From assembly GCA_023678885.1 (NCBI GenBank), contig CM042998.1, forward strand, positions 499,820 through 563,819: 64,000 nt of DNA, in the 5' to 3' direction. This document shows, piece after piece, positions 13,601 to 26,600 of this stretch. The position numbers and the translations under genes are program-made. This stretch comes from Pogostemon cablin. Its lineage: Eukaryota; Streptophyta; Magnoliopsida; Lamiales; Lamiaceae. Within the stretch, counting starts at the first letter, position 1; every line of letters begins with the position of its first letter. Under the pieces are notes generated by a model. The model was not told the origin of the DNA. It saw only the letters and a list, made by a program, of their open reading frames with translations, and ran no database searches.

Positions 13601-14477
13601 TCTGTATTCTTTTAAGAAAAGCCATTTTAAAAGGTCATTGAATCAGTGCGCCTCATTATTCATGAACTGGTCGATTTACTTCCTTACCCTGAATATCTTT
13701 TTTATATCGATAGTTAGATCTAGACATGCATTCAGAACGTGTATCATTGTCTAAGAATATGTGGAGTTGACTCTACAAGTTTTAGATCATATTTGTTTAT
13801 CTGGTCAAACAAGCAAACTACTTTTTTATTATTAGCTGTCCATTATAGTGTCCTCAAATTAAAGGTTACTGTAACCTGATATATCTCCACAGGCACATGA
13901 GAAGTGCTTCCAAAATCTACACTACATTGAGCGGCATGAGGGTCATACAATTGCGCATGCTATTCAGGCATCATACAAAAAGACCAAGGTTCCAACAAAT
14001 TTGTAGTTATGTATGTTGGTTTATGGCCTAGAACTTGTAATGATTTTTGATTTTGGGGGTTTGGGTTGGCCTGAAACTTTTATCTACTTTTAGATTTATC
14101 TTTGGCCAGCTCCTACCCAAACAGGTGTAAAGGCAGGCAGAACTGTTGAATTAATTCTTGGTTTAGCTGGTTTCAAGAATGTGAAATCAAAGGTATGGAA
14201 CTGATTAAAGAAATATACTTGTGTCAACTGCTTGTATTAATGGAATTACACTTGTAGGTTATTGGTTCAAGGAATCCAAATAACACTGTCAAGGCTCTCT
14301 TCAAGGGCTTAAATGCGGTAATAAGAGGAACTATCTTATATATGCTGCCTGCTTTGATATTTTCTGTATTACGCCATCATTCTTTTGTATTTATCTCTCT
14401 GTTGTTCACAGATTGAAACCCCCAAAGACGTAGAAGAGAAGTTTGGCCGTACTGTAGTTGAATCATATTTGTTGTGA
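10611..14477 (+). CDS. Mitochondrial small-subunit ribosomal protein uS5m
   Basis: Component of the mitochondrial 30S-like ribosomal subunit, homologous to bacterial S5, which acts in decoding fidelity. Eight exons join without a break to 499 residues: 10611-11112, 11571-12088, 13121-13171, 13398-13505, 13893-13988, 14094-14192, 14258-14317, 14412-14477. The first 60 or so residues are basic and Ser/Thr-rich (MSKSTVFCRLLRRRIHTTSS), as expected of a mitochondrial presequence. A long charged, plant-specific middle follows with acidic runs (DLDEEEEGD; DSDSESEDDEAAEK). The S5 N-terminal double-stranded RNA-binding domain begins in exon 3 (GFDVRLVDVNRTCKVTKGGQ), and the S5 C-terminal domain lies in exons 6-8. 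Resembles Arabidopsis At1g64880 in architecture. A 3' UTR intron is possible between 14481 and about 14800. Intact. Confidence 0.93.
12251..12419. repeat. Direct duplication (109-bp spacing) in uS5m intron 2
   Basis: About 60 bp starting aaggatgatggagttaggat at 12251 recurs at 12360 with one or two mismatches. A partial third copy (gatgatggagttagtattt) lies just before the second. It is intronic and probably a local slippage duplication. Confidence 0.85.
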
Positions 14478-15906
14478 TAGGTACGGTTATGTCTCTCGCA
14501 TAATTTTCCTGTGTCTCTTTGCTTTTGCATTTGTCCTTTTTCTTTTCTATTTATTTATTTTTACAATGTGAATTATGGAGAATGGGTTTTTCTTGCATTT
14601 GAGATGTGATGCTTGATGTAGTTTTTCTAGGAAAGAAGAACCGGTTGAACTCTTTATGTAGTTTTTTTTTTTTTCCTGAGCTTTTGACTCTTGTTCAATT
14701 TACTCACATAGAATTTCAAACAAATGGTGTATTGGATTATCTTCTAAACTGTGCTCTTCATGTCTTCCTAATTTTCTCATTCTTGCTTAACTGCTCAGGT
14801 TTGTCAAGGAAAATTAACTGTCTATGACTATGATCGGCTGACCTCGGAAGGATCTGGTATTGGTAGTCAAGCAATCTGTTGTGTTTTGGGGGTGAATATA
14901 CATACTTGGGGTCATAAAATCAAGGGAAAACAATTTACTTTATTGGAAGCAAAGATGATGACAGGAAGAGGCATTTGGTTTGTTTATTGAATTGTGGGGG
15001 CCCTGGATCATCACCTTAATAATAAAATGGTTTCAAAATATTCTAAATATACAAAGCTAATTATTTCTCCTGAGGTGGTACATACCAGATCATATTTGGG
15101 CTTGTAGCTTGATGTCTTGTAATCTCACAACATCATCTATTATTCTTTCCGGTTGTGTTAAGAGTAGCTGTATTTTTTTTTGTGGCCACCACTGTAAAAA
15201 TGCATCGGTTTATCCCTTCGTGTTTTATTTTTTAATGCGTTTTCGATGTATGCAAAAATACTCCTCAATCTCGATATTTACTCTTGTACTCTTTATTTTG
15301 GTCCATCATAAAATTTATTCAACATTCTAGAAATAATAATATTTACTTTCCTACATCTAAAAATTTATGCAAGATTCTAGAAACATAACATACACAATAT
15401 TAACACTTTCTCTATACCATAATAAAGTAAAATTGTCCAATGCCTTTTCATTTTACGAACTCAAATCAAACAATTTTATACTCTCTTCAGATAATTGACA
15501 GATGAAACGATGATCTGGTGCATGCGTGCCTATATTAATTTTATTAATAAGTACTATTTTTTATATTCAACTTTTTCATTAAAAAAATAACAGTCTATTC
15601 TCAAATAAATATATAAATTCTTACTTAAAAAATAAATAACAGTCTATTCTTATTTGGGTAAAGTCATTTTATTAATAAATGAATATGTTTTAATTATCCA
15701 AATTATTATTTTCAATCTTATTGAAAAAACAACTTTTGATAATAATCACGAAAAATACAATTAGGGAGGGAGAGAGTAAATTATGTTATGTGGCGAAAAT
15801 CATCAGCATCATATTCATATTCATGCTTCCACTTCCAGTTAGAGTTGGTTGGAGTGTAATTCGGTAAATAGGAGAAATCCGAGAAATTGGAAGGACTGCA
15901 GAATCT
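14478..15906. other. Intergenic: uS5m 3' region and BGLU promoter
   Basis: Holds the uS5m 3' UTR. Further right are AT-rich sequences with a short duplicated phrase (ataacagtctattct, near 15588 and 15637). No coding region recognised. Confidence 0.55.
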
Positions 15907-18900
15907 ATGGCGAAAACTAGTGCAGTTGACGGATTGGAGAAGAAGAGAAAGATAGAGGAAGAATGGAACTCTATTTACTCCTCCAAACAGCCCCTTTACC
16001 GACTCCACTTCCCTCCCAACTTCATCTTCGGCGTCGCCACCTCTGCTTTTCAGGTCCCACTTTCCTTTTCCAATCAATCTTTTTGCTAAAATTTTAATAT
16101 TATTAATCATATGACTCCTCCAACTTTTCTGGTAGAGTCTCTGTTCTTCGTCATTTCAATATCATTGTGTCGGTTTTTGACTATTTTGTTTGAGCACGAG
16201 GATCTGTTAATACAATTTGTCCTTGATAAATTCATCCTTTTGACATGATCTCAAAGTTGGCTACTCTCGAATCTTGATTGTCTTCTCTCAAAGACTTTAT
16301 TTGACATAATATTATTGTAAATGATTAATGAATGTATTTTTTTAATGAATGTTTGTTAAAAGAAATAAGAGAGAGAAAAAAACAAACGCATTAGAACTGT
16401 GCTGAGTATTTATGTGGTTCACGCCTCTGAGTCTGATTAATATATTTAGGTTGAAGGTGCCTCGAATGAGGACGGCAGGGGTCCTAGTATATGGGATGCT
16501 TTCTCCCGTATTCCTGGTAAATACTAGTAACATTTATTTTCTAATCTTGTACTTAGAGAACTCTATTTCGTATGAATAAGTCAAAATCTTTTGAAGTCAT
16601 TTGTGAACTTAAATTTGGATTTCTAGGCAAAATTCATGATGGTACCAATGCAGATGTTTCCGTGGACCAGTATCATCGGTACAAGGTGCCTTGCTATCTT
16701 TTATTCTCTTCAATGTTCATTGTTCAAGTTGAGCCTATTATTAATATGTTTAGATGCGGTTTATTTGAAGCCCACAAACCCTCTGTACCGTTGCACTAGA
16801 AATTAGATAATTTTTGTTATAATATCAGAGCTAACTATTTGAGCTATTATTCTCAATCATTATGATTCTAAAATGATTTTTGTATCTGATACTCTTAGGC
16901 TTTTAGCTTCAAATATTTCTTCAAATCAAAATCAATGAATTCAAATGCAACCTTAGAGTGTATTATGACTCTCAATGGTGTTTGCAAAAAATTATGCTTT
17001 TGAAGAAGTGATATAATTTAGCTATTCTAGGCAAAAGTGATCAAAGAAAAAACCAGTATTGTTTGTACTTAATATAAAGGTGTGCAGTGTTTTGCACAAT
17101 ATTTTATGTGTGTAAATTATTGCTTAGGAGCACAATTAGCTAGAAGCGACCCCTCCTTAGCTTTTAGATTTTAGACTCTGGGTGATTGTTTTAATCAAAA
17201 GCATTCCATTTGAAAACACTAAAATTAGCTTAAAAACAGGGATTAGCCTGCTTCTGGTTTCTAGTCTAGTAATCCCGATTCTACAAAATTATCACTAATC
17301 GATTCCTTTGTATCGTTCTGGATTACTTTTCGTGCTGCAGGAAGACATTGAGTTGATAGCGAAACTCGGATTTAAAGCTTACCGATTTTCCTTATCCTGG
17401 AGTCGTATTTTTCCTGGTAACGTTTCTCCTTTTTCTAATAAATTTTCATCGACCCATGGGATAAAGTTTTATGTTAAATGTGCACATCTTTGTTGATTAA
17501 AGGTTTAAGAATCATTTAATTGGAACCAAGCATATCTTTGTTGATTAACCAACTTTTAGAATGTTGATATATATGCTTGAATTAAAGCACTAGATATAAA
17601 AAATTGCATACACGTGGTGATGTCTTCTATTCATCATACAGCGAATTTAATAATCCGTTAATTGGTATCTCTGATAGTATTTGAGATCATGCATCATGAT
17701 AATAAGGAATGACATGTGTAAATGGTTCACACCATATCTGCAGATGGCTTGGGAACCAAAGTCAATCTTGAAGGGATACGGCACTACAATAATGTCATCA
17801 ATGCACTTGTTGAAAAAGGCATGTTTTCATTTTCTCTTCTTTGATGTTATCATTCTCCTTGTGGACTGCTAACTCTTATTGTGACACTCCTGCTCCAGAT
17901 ATTTCAGCCATATGTAACACTGTACCATTGGGATCTTCCCCTAAATCTTCTAGAGTCAATGTGAGGTTGGTTAAATGAAGATATCGTGTAAGTTTCATTT
18001 ACCTTTTTCACTCTTCTCTAATTTTACTATTATGCAAAAATTGTGTGATAGTAATCTGATGATGCCCATATCTCAAAAAAATGAAAAAGAGAAAAGTAAA
18101 GAAAAGAAAAGAAAAGAGAACGATGTAAATGAAGTCCTCTTTCTCTCTTTATTCTCAGTTAATACGCTTACATTGACTCAGGGATTAGGAACACATACTA
18201 TTTGGCCTTTTTTTTTGTTTTTACTGTTGTAGTACAATATTACCATGGACACTGAGACTATATGTACTTGTGGACATCAAAGCTCTTCCTCTAAATGTGT
18301 CACGTTGGGTTAGATTTGGATTTTGTTGTTTATAGAAACTATATCTCACTTAAGGATAAACTTCTCTCTCTATATTCTTAAATGGATGCACTTGCCTTTT
18401 TCTTTGGGGTGCTATCTTGTAATCTGAAGTCACTGTGACCTTTCTCCATTGCATTCTTCTATGGCTTATGGAAGACTGTAATATGGTGACTGAGCATAAG
18501 AGTTGATGTCACCTAGAGCAAAACCTGATAGACCACCTCTATTGGCCTTTGTCCTTATTTTCCAGGTAGAAATGTGGAGGGAAAAATATAACGAATTATG
18601 TTTGGGTTACATATTGGGGAGGGAGGTTGTGTTTTGTGTAGATAATCAGAGGAAATATGACCAACATGTCGAGTAGAAGTCTACAAAAATCTCTACTCAT
18701 TATGGTTTCCCCTCACGGCAAACATCCAGAAAATACTTTGCCATCTATGCAGAGACTTGTTTTTCCAATTTTGGAGATAGAGTGAAGAATTGGATAACAA
18801 TCAATGAGCCTCTTCAAACGGCTGTGAACGGATACTGTGTTGGATTTTATGCCCCTGGAAGACGTGAAGATACTTCAATGGAACCATACTTGGTTGCTCA

Positions 18901-20996
18901 CCACCAGCTCCTAGCTCACGGTGAAGCGGTCTCCATCTATAATAAGAAATACAAGGTATATTTCCTCTTATTGTGCCCAGGTTACATTTAGCTCATGGCG
19001 TAGATATTATCCTGGTGATGTTACTTGACAGGATGAACAAGGTGGACAAATAGGCTTAGTTGTTGACTGTGAATGGTCAGAGGCTGACTCAGATGGGGTA
19101 GAGGATGTAAATGCAGCATCTAGGAGGCTTGATTTTCAGCTTGGGTGGTAATTTCATTCATGACTCTATTATTATAACTAACTTTTTGTTAAATTTCTTT
19201 ATTCATAAATACTCAATGTTGATGGCCACTTAATTTCTAGTAATGTCACTATCTCTTTATGCAACTCCCGTTTTGAAACTAAATGCTGAAAACTTTATAT
19301 ATTGTAGTTGACGTTCATCTCCTCATAGTTGGAATATATTCAGTATGTGACCAGCCACTCTGGTTTACCTTCATGGGATGTCTAACTAGGAACTAGGAAG
19401 GATTAAAAAATCTTGAACTTTTCACCTTTATGAAGAGTAGCATTCTTTTTTAGAAAAATGAATTTCCTCATTAATTTTTTTTCTTATTTAATTTTTCTTT
19501 ACAATTGTCCTGTTTTATTTATAGTATTAGATTTATATTACTCATTTTATCTCGTTGTATTTATAGTATTAAATAGACATGACTTGCTTGCTTATTGCTT
19601 TCATTCTGAAGTTGCTCTGTTGGTGGCCCGTTTTAATCAACCAATTTATGGAGTAACCTACTTCACATTATTTACATATTATCTACTTATTTATATCTCT
19701 ACTTTAGGTTCCTGGATCCAATCTATTTTGGAGATTATCCTCAAACAATGCGTGAAAAGCTTGGTGATTGCCTGCCAACATTATCTGAGAGAGATAAAGA
19801 GTTGCTCAAGTGCTCAGTAGACTTTATTGGTTTAAACCACTACACAACTAGATTTGTTCGTAAAGCAACTAATGACCTTGAAGGAAATGATTTCTATCGG
19901 GTTCAGGAGGCAGAAAGAATTGGTATATCAAAATCATTTCATTTTAATAATTGAGATAAGAGTTTTTCCTTCGAATACGGATTGCTGCAGCAACTTAACT
20001 TGATATAATTGCTTATAACATTCTCTGAACTATCTCATCATATTATCTTACTGATTTATTCTGTTATATGTATAGCTGAATGGGGTGGTGGAGAGACTAT
20101 TGGTGAGAAGGTGGGATCATTTTCAAAATTTATTTCCTATTAATTAAAATACCTTTAATCTTCCATATCTTTGAGGGTGTGCTTCTAATGTTGTGATGTT
20201 TCTGCATGCAGGCAGCATCTTCTTGGCTTTACATGGTTCCTTGGGGTTTATGGAAAGTTCTCAAATATATTTCTACGAGATACAACAATCCCACAGTGTA
20301 TATAACTGAGAATGGTACTTGTACTTATCACTCCCTGGGCCTAGAAATGTGTCATACAGAAGAGCTTCTTATTGGTTTATTATCGCCTTCTCACATTTCT
20401 GATAATTTTAGCTTGAGATTGTAGCTCTTTCCTATTGCATCATCGAAATTTCTATCGCATGCTTCACGGCTCAGTGAAGTAGAATACATAGATATCACTT
20501 TCTGAACCACCCATTATTTTTCATCTACTGTCTACAGGTATGGATGATGAAGATAATACCACTTCTCCCCTGAATGAGATGCTAGATGATAAATTACGAG
20601 TCTCTTATTACAAGAGTTACCTTGCTGCAGTTCATCAAGCTATCAAGTGCGTATTACATCTCCTGAGCATCCAACTTTTGCATTTCTTACTATGTATTAC
20701 TGGTTTTGTATGCATGTTTAATGTTGGATGTTTTTCTCCGATTTTTTTTATAGTTGTCTATCTTCTTGACCAACTGTGATTTTGTGTAATTTATGGACAG
20801 GGATGGAGTAGATGTTCGGGGCTATTTTGCATGGTCATTATTGGACAACTTTGAGTGGCATCTCGGTTATACCAAGCGCTTTGGCCTCAGTTACGTGGAC
20901 TACAAAAATGGGCTGACCCGGCATTTGAAATCTTCTGCTTATTGGTTTATGCGGTTTTTGATAGCTGAAGGAGGTAAGAATGGCAAACTGGACTGA
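15907..20996 (+). pseudogene. BGLU42-like GH1 beta-glucosidase, disrupted in exon 6
   Basis: Family 1 glycosidase homologue, closest in my recollection to Arabidopsis BGLU42. No signal peptide is visible, so it is probably cytosolic. Thirteen exons: 15907-16053, 16450-16516, 16627-16685, 17341-17416, 17744-17818, 17899-17987, 18730-18955, 19032-19147, 19708-19922, 20076-20110, 20212-20314, 20538-20646, 20801-20996. The acid/base motif TINEP (exon 7) and the nucleophile motif ITENG (exon 11) are both present. Twelve exons keep perfect phase. Exon 6, which encodes the strand around QPYVTLYHWDLP, is one base too long near its start (extra T in the TTT at about 17902) and carries a TGA at 17962-17964 where the family has Gly (SM-stop-GW). 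Its upstream donor at 17819 is GC, not GT. As written the gene cannot make a full enzyme; a sequencing or assembly error in exon 6 remains possible. Confidence 0.88.
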
Positions 20997-21208
20997 TAGA
21001 CTTTCGTGGCTGATCAGTGTGTTCAATGGCTCAATGCAGTTTATACTGCATTTCTATCAGTTGAAGGAAATCTCTGTTAAACTTCGTAGAGAGACTATAT
21101 TTTTAATGTAAAAACATAATTCATTACTGCCATCAAGTGGTATTCAAAACCATGAAAGAGTGCTTTTTACAAGCCTAATCTATTTCTTACAAAAGAAAAG
21201 AAAGTGCA

Positions 21209-22880
21209 TCAAAATGTTGCATCCACCACAACTTTGAGGGCATCATCTCCCCAATCCTGTTTCTCCTCTTGTATCCTTTTGGCTGACTTCTCAAGAGACT
21301 TCTCCACATGGCCCTTAATGTAAATGAGTTGGAGCGATGGAATTTGACCAAAATCATCCGGAATGATCCTTGGATACTTGCAGTGACGAAGAATGAGGCA
21401 TTTGAGGCTCGGAAAATGAGTGCTTTCAGTTATCCAATCCTCCAGGCATGAGTCTTCTATCAGCAACGATTCCAGCTTCGGAAGTCCTCCTTGGGTCGTC
21501 TCCAACGTCCTTCCTCTGCAAGCAAAATCCCTTAGTTTGAGCACTTGAAGATTGGGCAATGAACCTACTACCCTCATCTCATCCCAGGGAAGCAGCATGC
21601 GTTTCAAGCTCAACTCTTTCAGCATCCTAGGATAAATTACACCTTGTGGCCAAGCTTTGTCGTAACACACTCACCATAATATCAGCTTGCATATGCCAAG
21701 TCTTTGAGGTGACTCACTCCCCTGTAAAAAGAGCAATCTATTTCTAGTTTTTTGAGGTTTGGAATCATTTGCAGGATTGCTCGAGCACATGGACGATACG
21801 ACACTGATTGAAGAGTTTGAAGATTTTCTAGGGAATGAGTTGAAGATACCCCTTTTGGTTCTGGCAGCAGACTATGGCAGACGATATGTCTTAGTTGTTT
21901 CATCCACCAAATATTATTTGGCAGACGCCAACGACAATCATTAGGTTTCTGATAAATGATTAAGATTTGAAGATTCTGGAGCTTAGATATAGAATCAGGA
22001 ATACTGCTGGACAAATAGGCCATACCCAGGTATCTCAGGTGAAATAGATCAAATAATGCAGCAGGAAGGGAGTAGATATAAACCCCTTTTAGATCCAGTA
22101 CCCTGAGCAATATAAAACTGAAACTGTCTGAGGAGACCAGTCCAAAATAGTCGAGGCGTATGATGGTACGGAGTTTCGAGCCATAGAATTTCGAGAGTTC
22201 TGATAGACCAATGGAAGTATTGATACGACGTATATTTTTAACCGTCTGTTTACGAAAAAGCTTTTCTGAAGATCTCAAGCTGAAAAACTTGTCGTCGTCT
22301 GCTTTTCTTATGCACAAGTCCCTCATCAGGTCATGCAGGCTGCAACTCTTGGTCTTGTTCACCAAAACAAGGCTTCTCTTGACAAGATCCTCGAGATACC
22401 CCTCTGCAATCTCTTCCAAGCGTTTTGATTCATCTCGACTCTTCAGAAAGCCCTCAGCAACCCACAGTTTGATGAGTTTTGAGACACGAACCTCACGACC
22501 TTCCTCATAACTTCCTATGTACAAGAAACAAGGTCTCAAATGATGAGGCAAGTGAGTGTAGCTCAAAGATAGTATCTCTTCAAACTGCCCATCTTTTGCA
22601 GCAATGACTGAACCTACATTAACTGCGATCTTCCACCATGAATCTTGGGTCTTGCTGACCCTACTTAGGACTCCTGCAATCACCACAATTGCAAGTGGTA
22701 GTCCTCCACATCTTCTTGCAATCTCCTTCCCGACGTCCTCCATTTCAAGAGGACAGTCTTGGTGTGCAAACAATTTATGCTTGAGAACATTCCAACTTGG
22801 GTTTACATCCATTAAATGCATCTCATAAGGTGACAATTTAATAAGTACTCCTGGACGCGAATAGATTAATTTAAGTCAAT
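21209..22880 (-). pseudogene. NLR (CC-NB-LRR, R1-like) pseudogene, 5'-truncated and frameshifted
   Basis: Remnant of an intracellular immune receptor. Homology begins near 22880, within the distal NB-ARC domain. From there one sees the GLPLA motif (RCGGLPLAIVVIAG), the winged-helix segment with KLWVAEGF, an MHD-like motif written LHDLMRDLC, and then leucine-rich repeats. The coiled coil, P-loop, kinase-2 and RNBS-A/B motifs are absent. The first reading segment stops at 21682. The remaining LRRs continue in another frame (21670-21209) and end in DDALKVVVDATF, the normal family C-terminus. A stop codon (TGA) in the upstream frame at about 22875 confirms the truncation. Type (R1/late blight-like) is inferred from style, not proven. 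Not functional as a receptor. Confidence 0.85.
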
Positions 22881-22982
22881 GCACAATGAATGGGAAATAA
22901 AAGGATAAATTCGGTGGCGATGTTTATTCTGTAATCAACCCCAAATTACCTAAAAGAAACAAGGAATTACCAGTTAAACACA

Positions 22983-23114
22983 TCACAAGGCTGGTTCAAT
23001 TTTGTGATCAGTCTTTTCATCAAACACCTTGTCTGCATTAGAAGCACGGGTTTCTTCTTGACGCTCGTAAACTGAGCATGGCTCCCAGTCAGAAAAGTTA
23101 TTTGGTTTCAACAT
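22983..23114 (-). other. Short unidentified coding-like ORF (43 codons)
   Basis: An ATG-initiated frame of 43 codons on the minus strand between the two NLR remnants. Its amino-acid composition is protein-like (contains NNFSDWEPCSVYERQEETRA) and richer in GC than the flanks. I do not recognise it. It may be a terminal exon fragment of another gene or chance. Confidence 0.25.
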
Positions 23115-23154
23115 CAGAATTCATCAGCCAATATATAAGGAAAATACTAATGCA

Positions 23155-23388
23155 TCAAAATGATGTGTCCACAAAAACTTTAAGGACATCATTTCCCAAA
23201 AATTGAAGAGAATTTTCGACGTGACCCTTAACATGAATCAGTTCGAGTGTCGGGATTTCACCAATACCATAGAAAATCTTATTTAAATACCGACAAAGGC
23301 GAAGAATGAGGCGTTTCACACAACTAGGTAAACGATATATGACTTCTCGTGTACATAAAACTATTCTCACCCAACTCATGCTATGCAA
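23155..23388 (-). pseudogene. Second NLR C-terminal (LRR) fragment
   Basis: About 70 codons matching the C-terminal end of the adjacent NLR remnant: RLILRLCRYLNKI, then IPTLELIHVKGHVENSL, then NDVLKVFVDTSF. The neighbour has LKCLILRHCKYPRI, PSLQLIYIKGHVEKSL and DDALKVVVDATF in the same order. Only the last LRR and tail survive, upstream of the larger remnant on the same strand. This points to an old tandem NLR pair of which little is left. Confidence 0.8.
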
Positions 23389-23653
23389 AATTAATATTAC
23401 AGACTATATATACATATAAATATATTATGTGTATGATACAAAAGACTTTAGTTTGTACGATTGAACGAAACAGTCTACCAAGTACAACAGTTACTACATG
23501 TTACGATAATCCTAGTTAGCCAGCTACCACATTTGAGAGCATTTACTAGCAAAAAATGAAGCTAATTTCCTCGAAAAAAATGACCACCGGATAACCGTCG
23601 GACTGCCTGCATCCCGTCTACGAATATGTTTCGGCCCTTCCCTATACGGATAT

Positions 23654-26600
23654 TTAGAAGTCGGATTTCATCAGCCTCGTTCGAGGTTTTATGGCTATGT
23701 CATCAAAAGGATTCCGCTGCTCTACATGGATGTAATCTCTTGTTTTAAGCACCTGAAACATTTTTTATGTCAAGATATATCTTTGTTAAGCAATCAAAGC
23801 CCTGATAAACAAGAAATCTGATGCATCTGATTTCTTATAAATGTGGCGTGCATTTGAAAATGGAATGTTTTCATACAAAATTTTGTCACTTAAATCCTAT
23901 TGCAAATGAGATCGCAGCAAGGTTTCAAGTAATGAAGCTTTATCATTGGCTAAAGAGTAAAGAGCGTACCAATGTTTCGAAAAACATCCTTGATGCTTCC
24001 TTGCGAGTTTTTCCAATTAAGAGGTTATCCAAGGAAAGCGACATCCTTCCTCGTTCTGCCTCTTTAACAAATGCCAATTGTAGATACTTGGAGACAGCTC
24101 TAAAAATTCAAATTTGGCACAGATCAATCTTTGTGTAAATCTAATTGAATAAAAATCTTTCCACAATCTTAACTAACATCTGGTTCACTGGCATAATTTT
24201 TCTGAAAATAATATGGAACCCTTTAGGAGAGAAGGAAAAACCAATGACATATTCATAAAAAGCATAGCTTACAGGTGGGCCATTACCTTGTACGTGAAGA
24301 CCAACCACTGTTTTCAGTATATTGTGCCTCTTCAGTATCAGGGATATTGTCATCAGCCATCTCAGCTAACTCATCATCGTCAACATTCAAAAACTCTGGG
24401 AGTAGCATTAATGAATACAATTTAACCCTTAATTAATCCAAAGTATATGACTCATTTAAATGTTTCCTAATTGCCCGGAAAATTCAAGACATCAGCAGTG
24501 AAGAAAAGAATATAGATAAATAAATAAATAATTGCCTTGCACACTCAAAAAATATCTTAGGTATAAGATTATAGCATATTTGCAATGGTAATTAATGCTT
24601 ATGGAAGTTCAAAATAGTTTTTTCTCAGTTCTCATTCAACTATAAAACTTGGGCAACTATTGTTTGATATTTTACTTATTAAAATAGACTATTTGCATTA
24701 TATGAAAAGTGATATATTAACCAAATATACTAAATATTCGAAAAATGAGGAACATAGTTTAACATGACACTTTGGAGTTCCACCAAACCTGATTTTACAA
24801 ATCGCATCTTACTATACTTGGGCAATATATGTTCAGTGAACAGAACACTTTCACCTTTCAGGCTTGAGCTAAATCAATCATTAATTTTATCTTGAGGATT
24901 TTCTGAATCACATTAAAGATTAAAATTACAGCAATGCCTCAAGCATTAAGAGAGGAGGATGATTGTTAATTTATTATTCTTAACTCTATTTCTACTAATT
25001 GGCATCTAAATTCTCCTTGCAGAGTGGGGGGAAAAAAAGGAACAAAAGCATCTAAAACAACAATGGTAACTAAATACTCTTTTGCATCAATTTTATGCAA
25101 GTAGTATAATACTAATATGCAAATAGTTCTAAATCTAAGTCTAACTAAAGCAACTGTAATTGGTAACTAAATACTGAAGCAATTGTCTATGTCCACAACA
25201 AACAACCAAACCGAGGCAAACTTGACCCTAGAGCTCATAAGTGTGTGTTTGTAGGATATTCTCCAACACAAAAAGCTACAAGTGTTATTCTCCGTTTCTG
25301 AAGAAATTTTTTGTTCATGTGATGTAACCTTTTTTGAAGATAAATCCTTCTATCCCAACAGCCTTCTCCAGGGGGAGAGATCTACTGAAGAAGGCCATTG
25401 GGATCCTACAATCTCCCTCCCAATATCTCATGAAGTCTTGCCCTTGAGTCACACAAATTCTGAAATTTCCGTCCACTCAGGATCTGGAAATATTGTGCCT
25501 CTTTCTTCCACCGAAGAGATTCCAGTTACTACCCACAATCTCAGTCTTAGCCATCCTGTCCTAAGTCATGAGAAAGAATTACCTCCAGAAAAACCACTTC
25601 AACCTTACTCTCGCAGGCAAAAAGCACATCAGCAAGACCAATCATTGACCCAAGAATCGGAACCGAATGAAGCAAGTGATCTAGATCTGCCAATTGCACT
25701 GCGGAAGAAGGTAAGGACATGCACCAAACATCCCATATATAATTTCTTAACCTACAGAAAATTTTCTCCTGGATTTAGAGCCTTTACAGCAAAGATTGAC
25801 AGCGTGGAAATTCCAAAAAATATTCATGAGGTACTAAAGAATCCAAAATGGGAGAAAGCGGTGCATGAAGAAATGAGAGCTTTGCAAGCAAACCAGACAT
25901 GTGAGATAGTTGATTTGCCCAGAGATAAGAAGGTGATTGGTAGCAAGTGGGTATTCACGTTAAAGTACAAAGCAGATGGTGAAATAGAGAGGTATAAAGC
26001 TCGATTGGTGGCACAAGGCTTTACACAAACCTATGGGATTGATTATGAAGAAACTTTTGCCCCGGTAGTAAAGTTGAACTCTATTAGAGTACTTTTGTCT
26101 CTTGCAGCGAATCTAGATTGGGAACTACATCAGTTCGACATAAAGAATGCCTTCTTAAATGGCAATCTGGATGAAGAGGTATACATGAAGATTCCTCCTG
26201 GATTCGAGTCTAAAGAAGATCAAGTTAAAGTGTGCAGATTGAAAAATTTTTTGTATGGTTTGAAGCAGTCTCCAAGTGCGTGGTTCACTAAATTCAGCTC
26301 AACTCTCACTCAACTTGGGTATAATCAAGGAAAGGCTGACCATACAATATTTGTGAAGATTGGAGAAACTGGAAAGAAGGTCATTCTCATCGTATATGCT
26401 GACGACATCATATTAACAGGTGATGATAGTGCTGAAATATGTACGCTTAAGGATCAACTGAAAAGGGAATTCGAAGTTAAAGATTTAGGGCCCCTAAAGT
26501 ATTTTCTTGGTATGGAGGTTGCAAAGAGTAAACAAGGTATCTTCATTTCTCAAAGGAAGTATACTCTGGACTTGCTAAAGGAGACTGGAAAACTAGGGTG

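Noticed and set aside
23821..24138. 105-codon plus-strand ORF
   Set aside because: It is antisense to RAD21-like exon 15 and part of an intron. The minus strand gives clear kleisin protein with splice sites, so this is a shadow.
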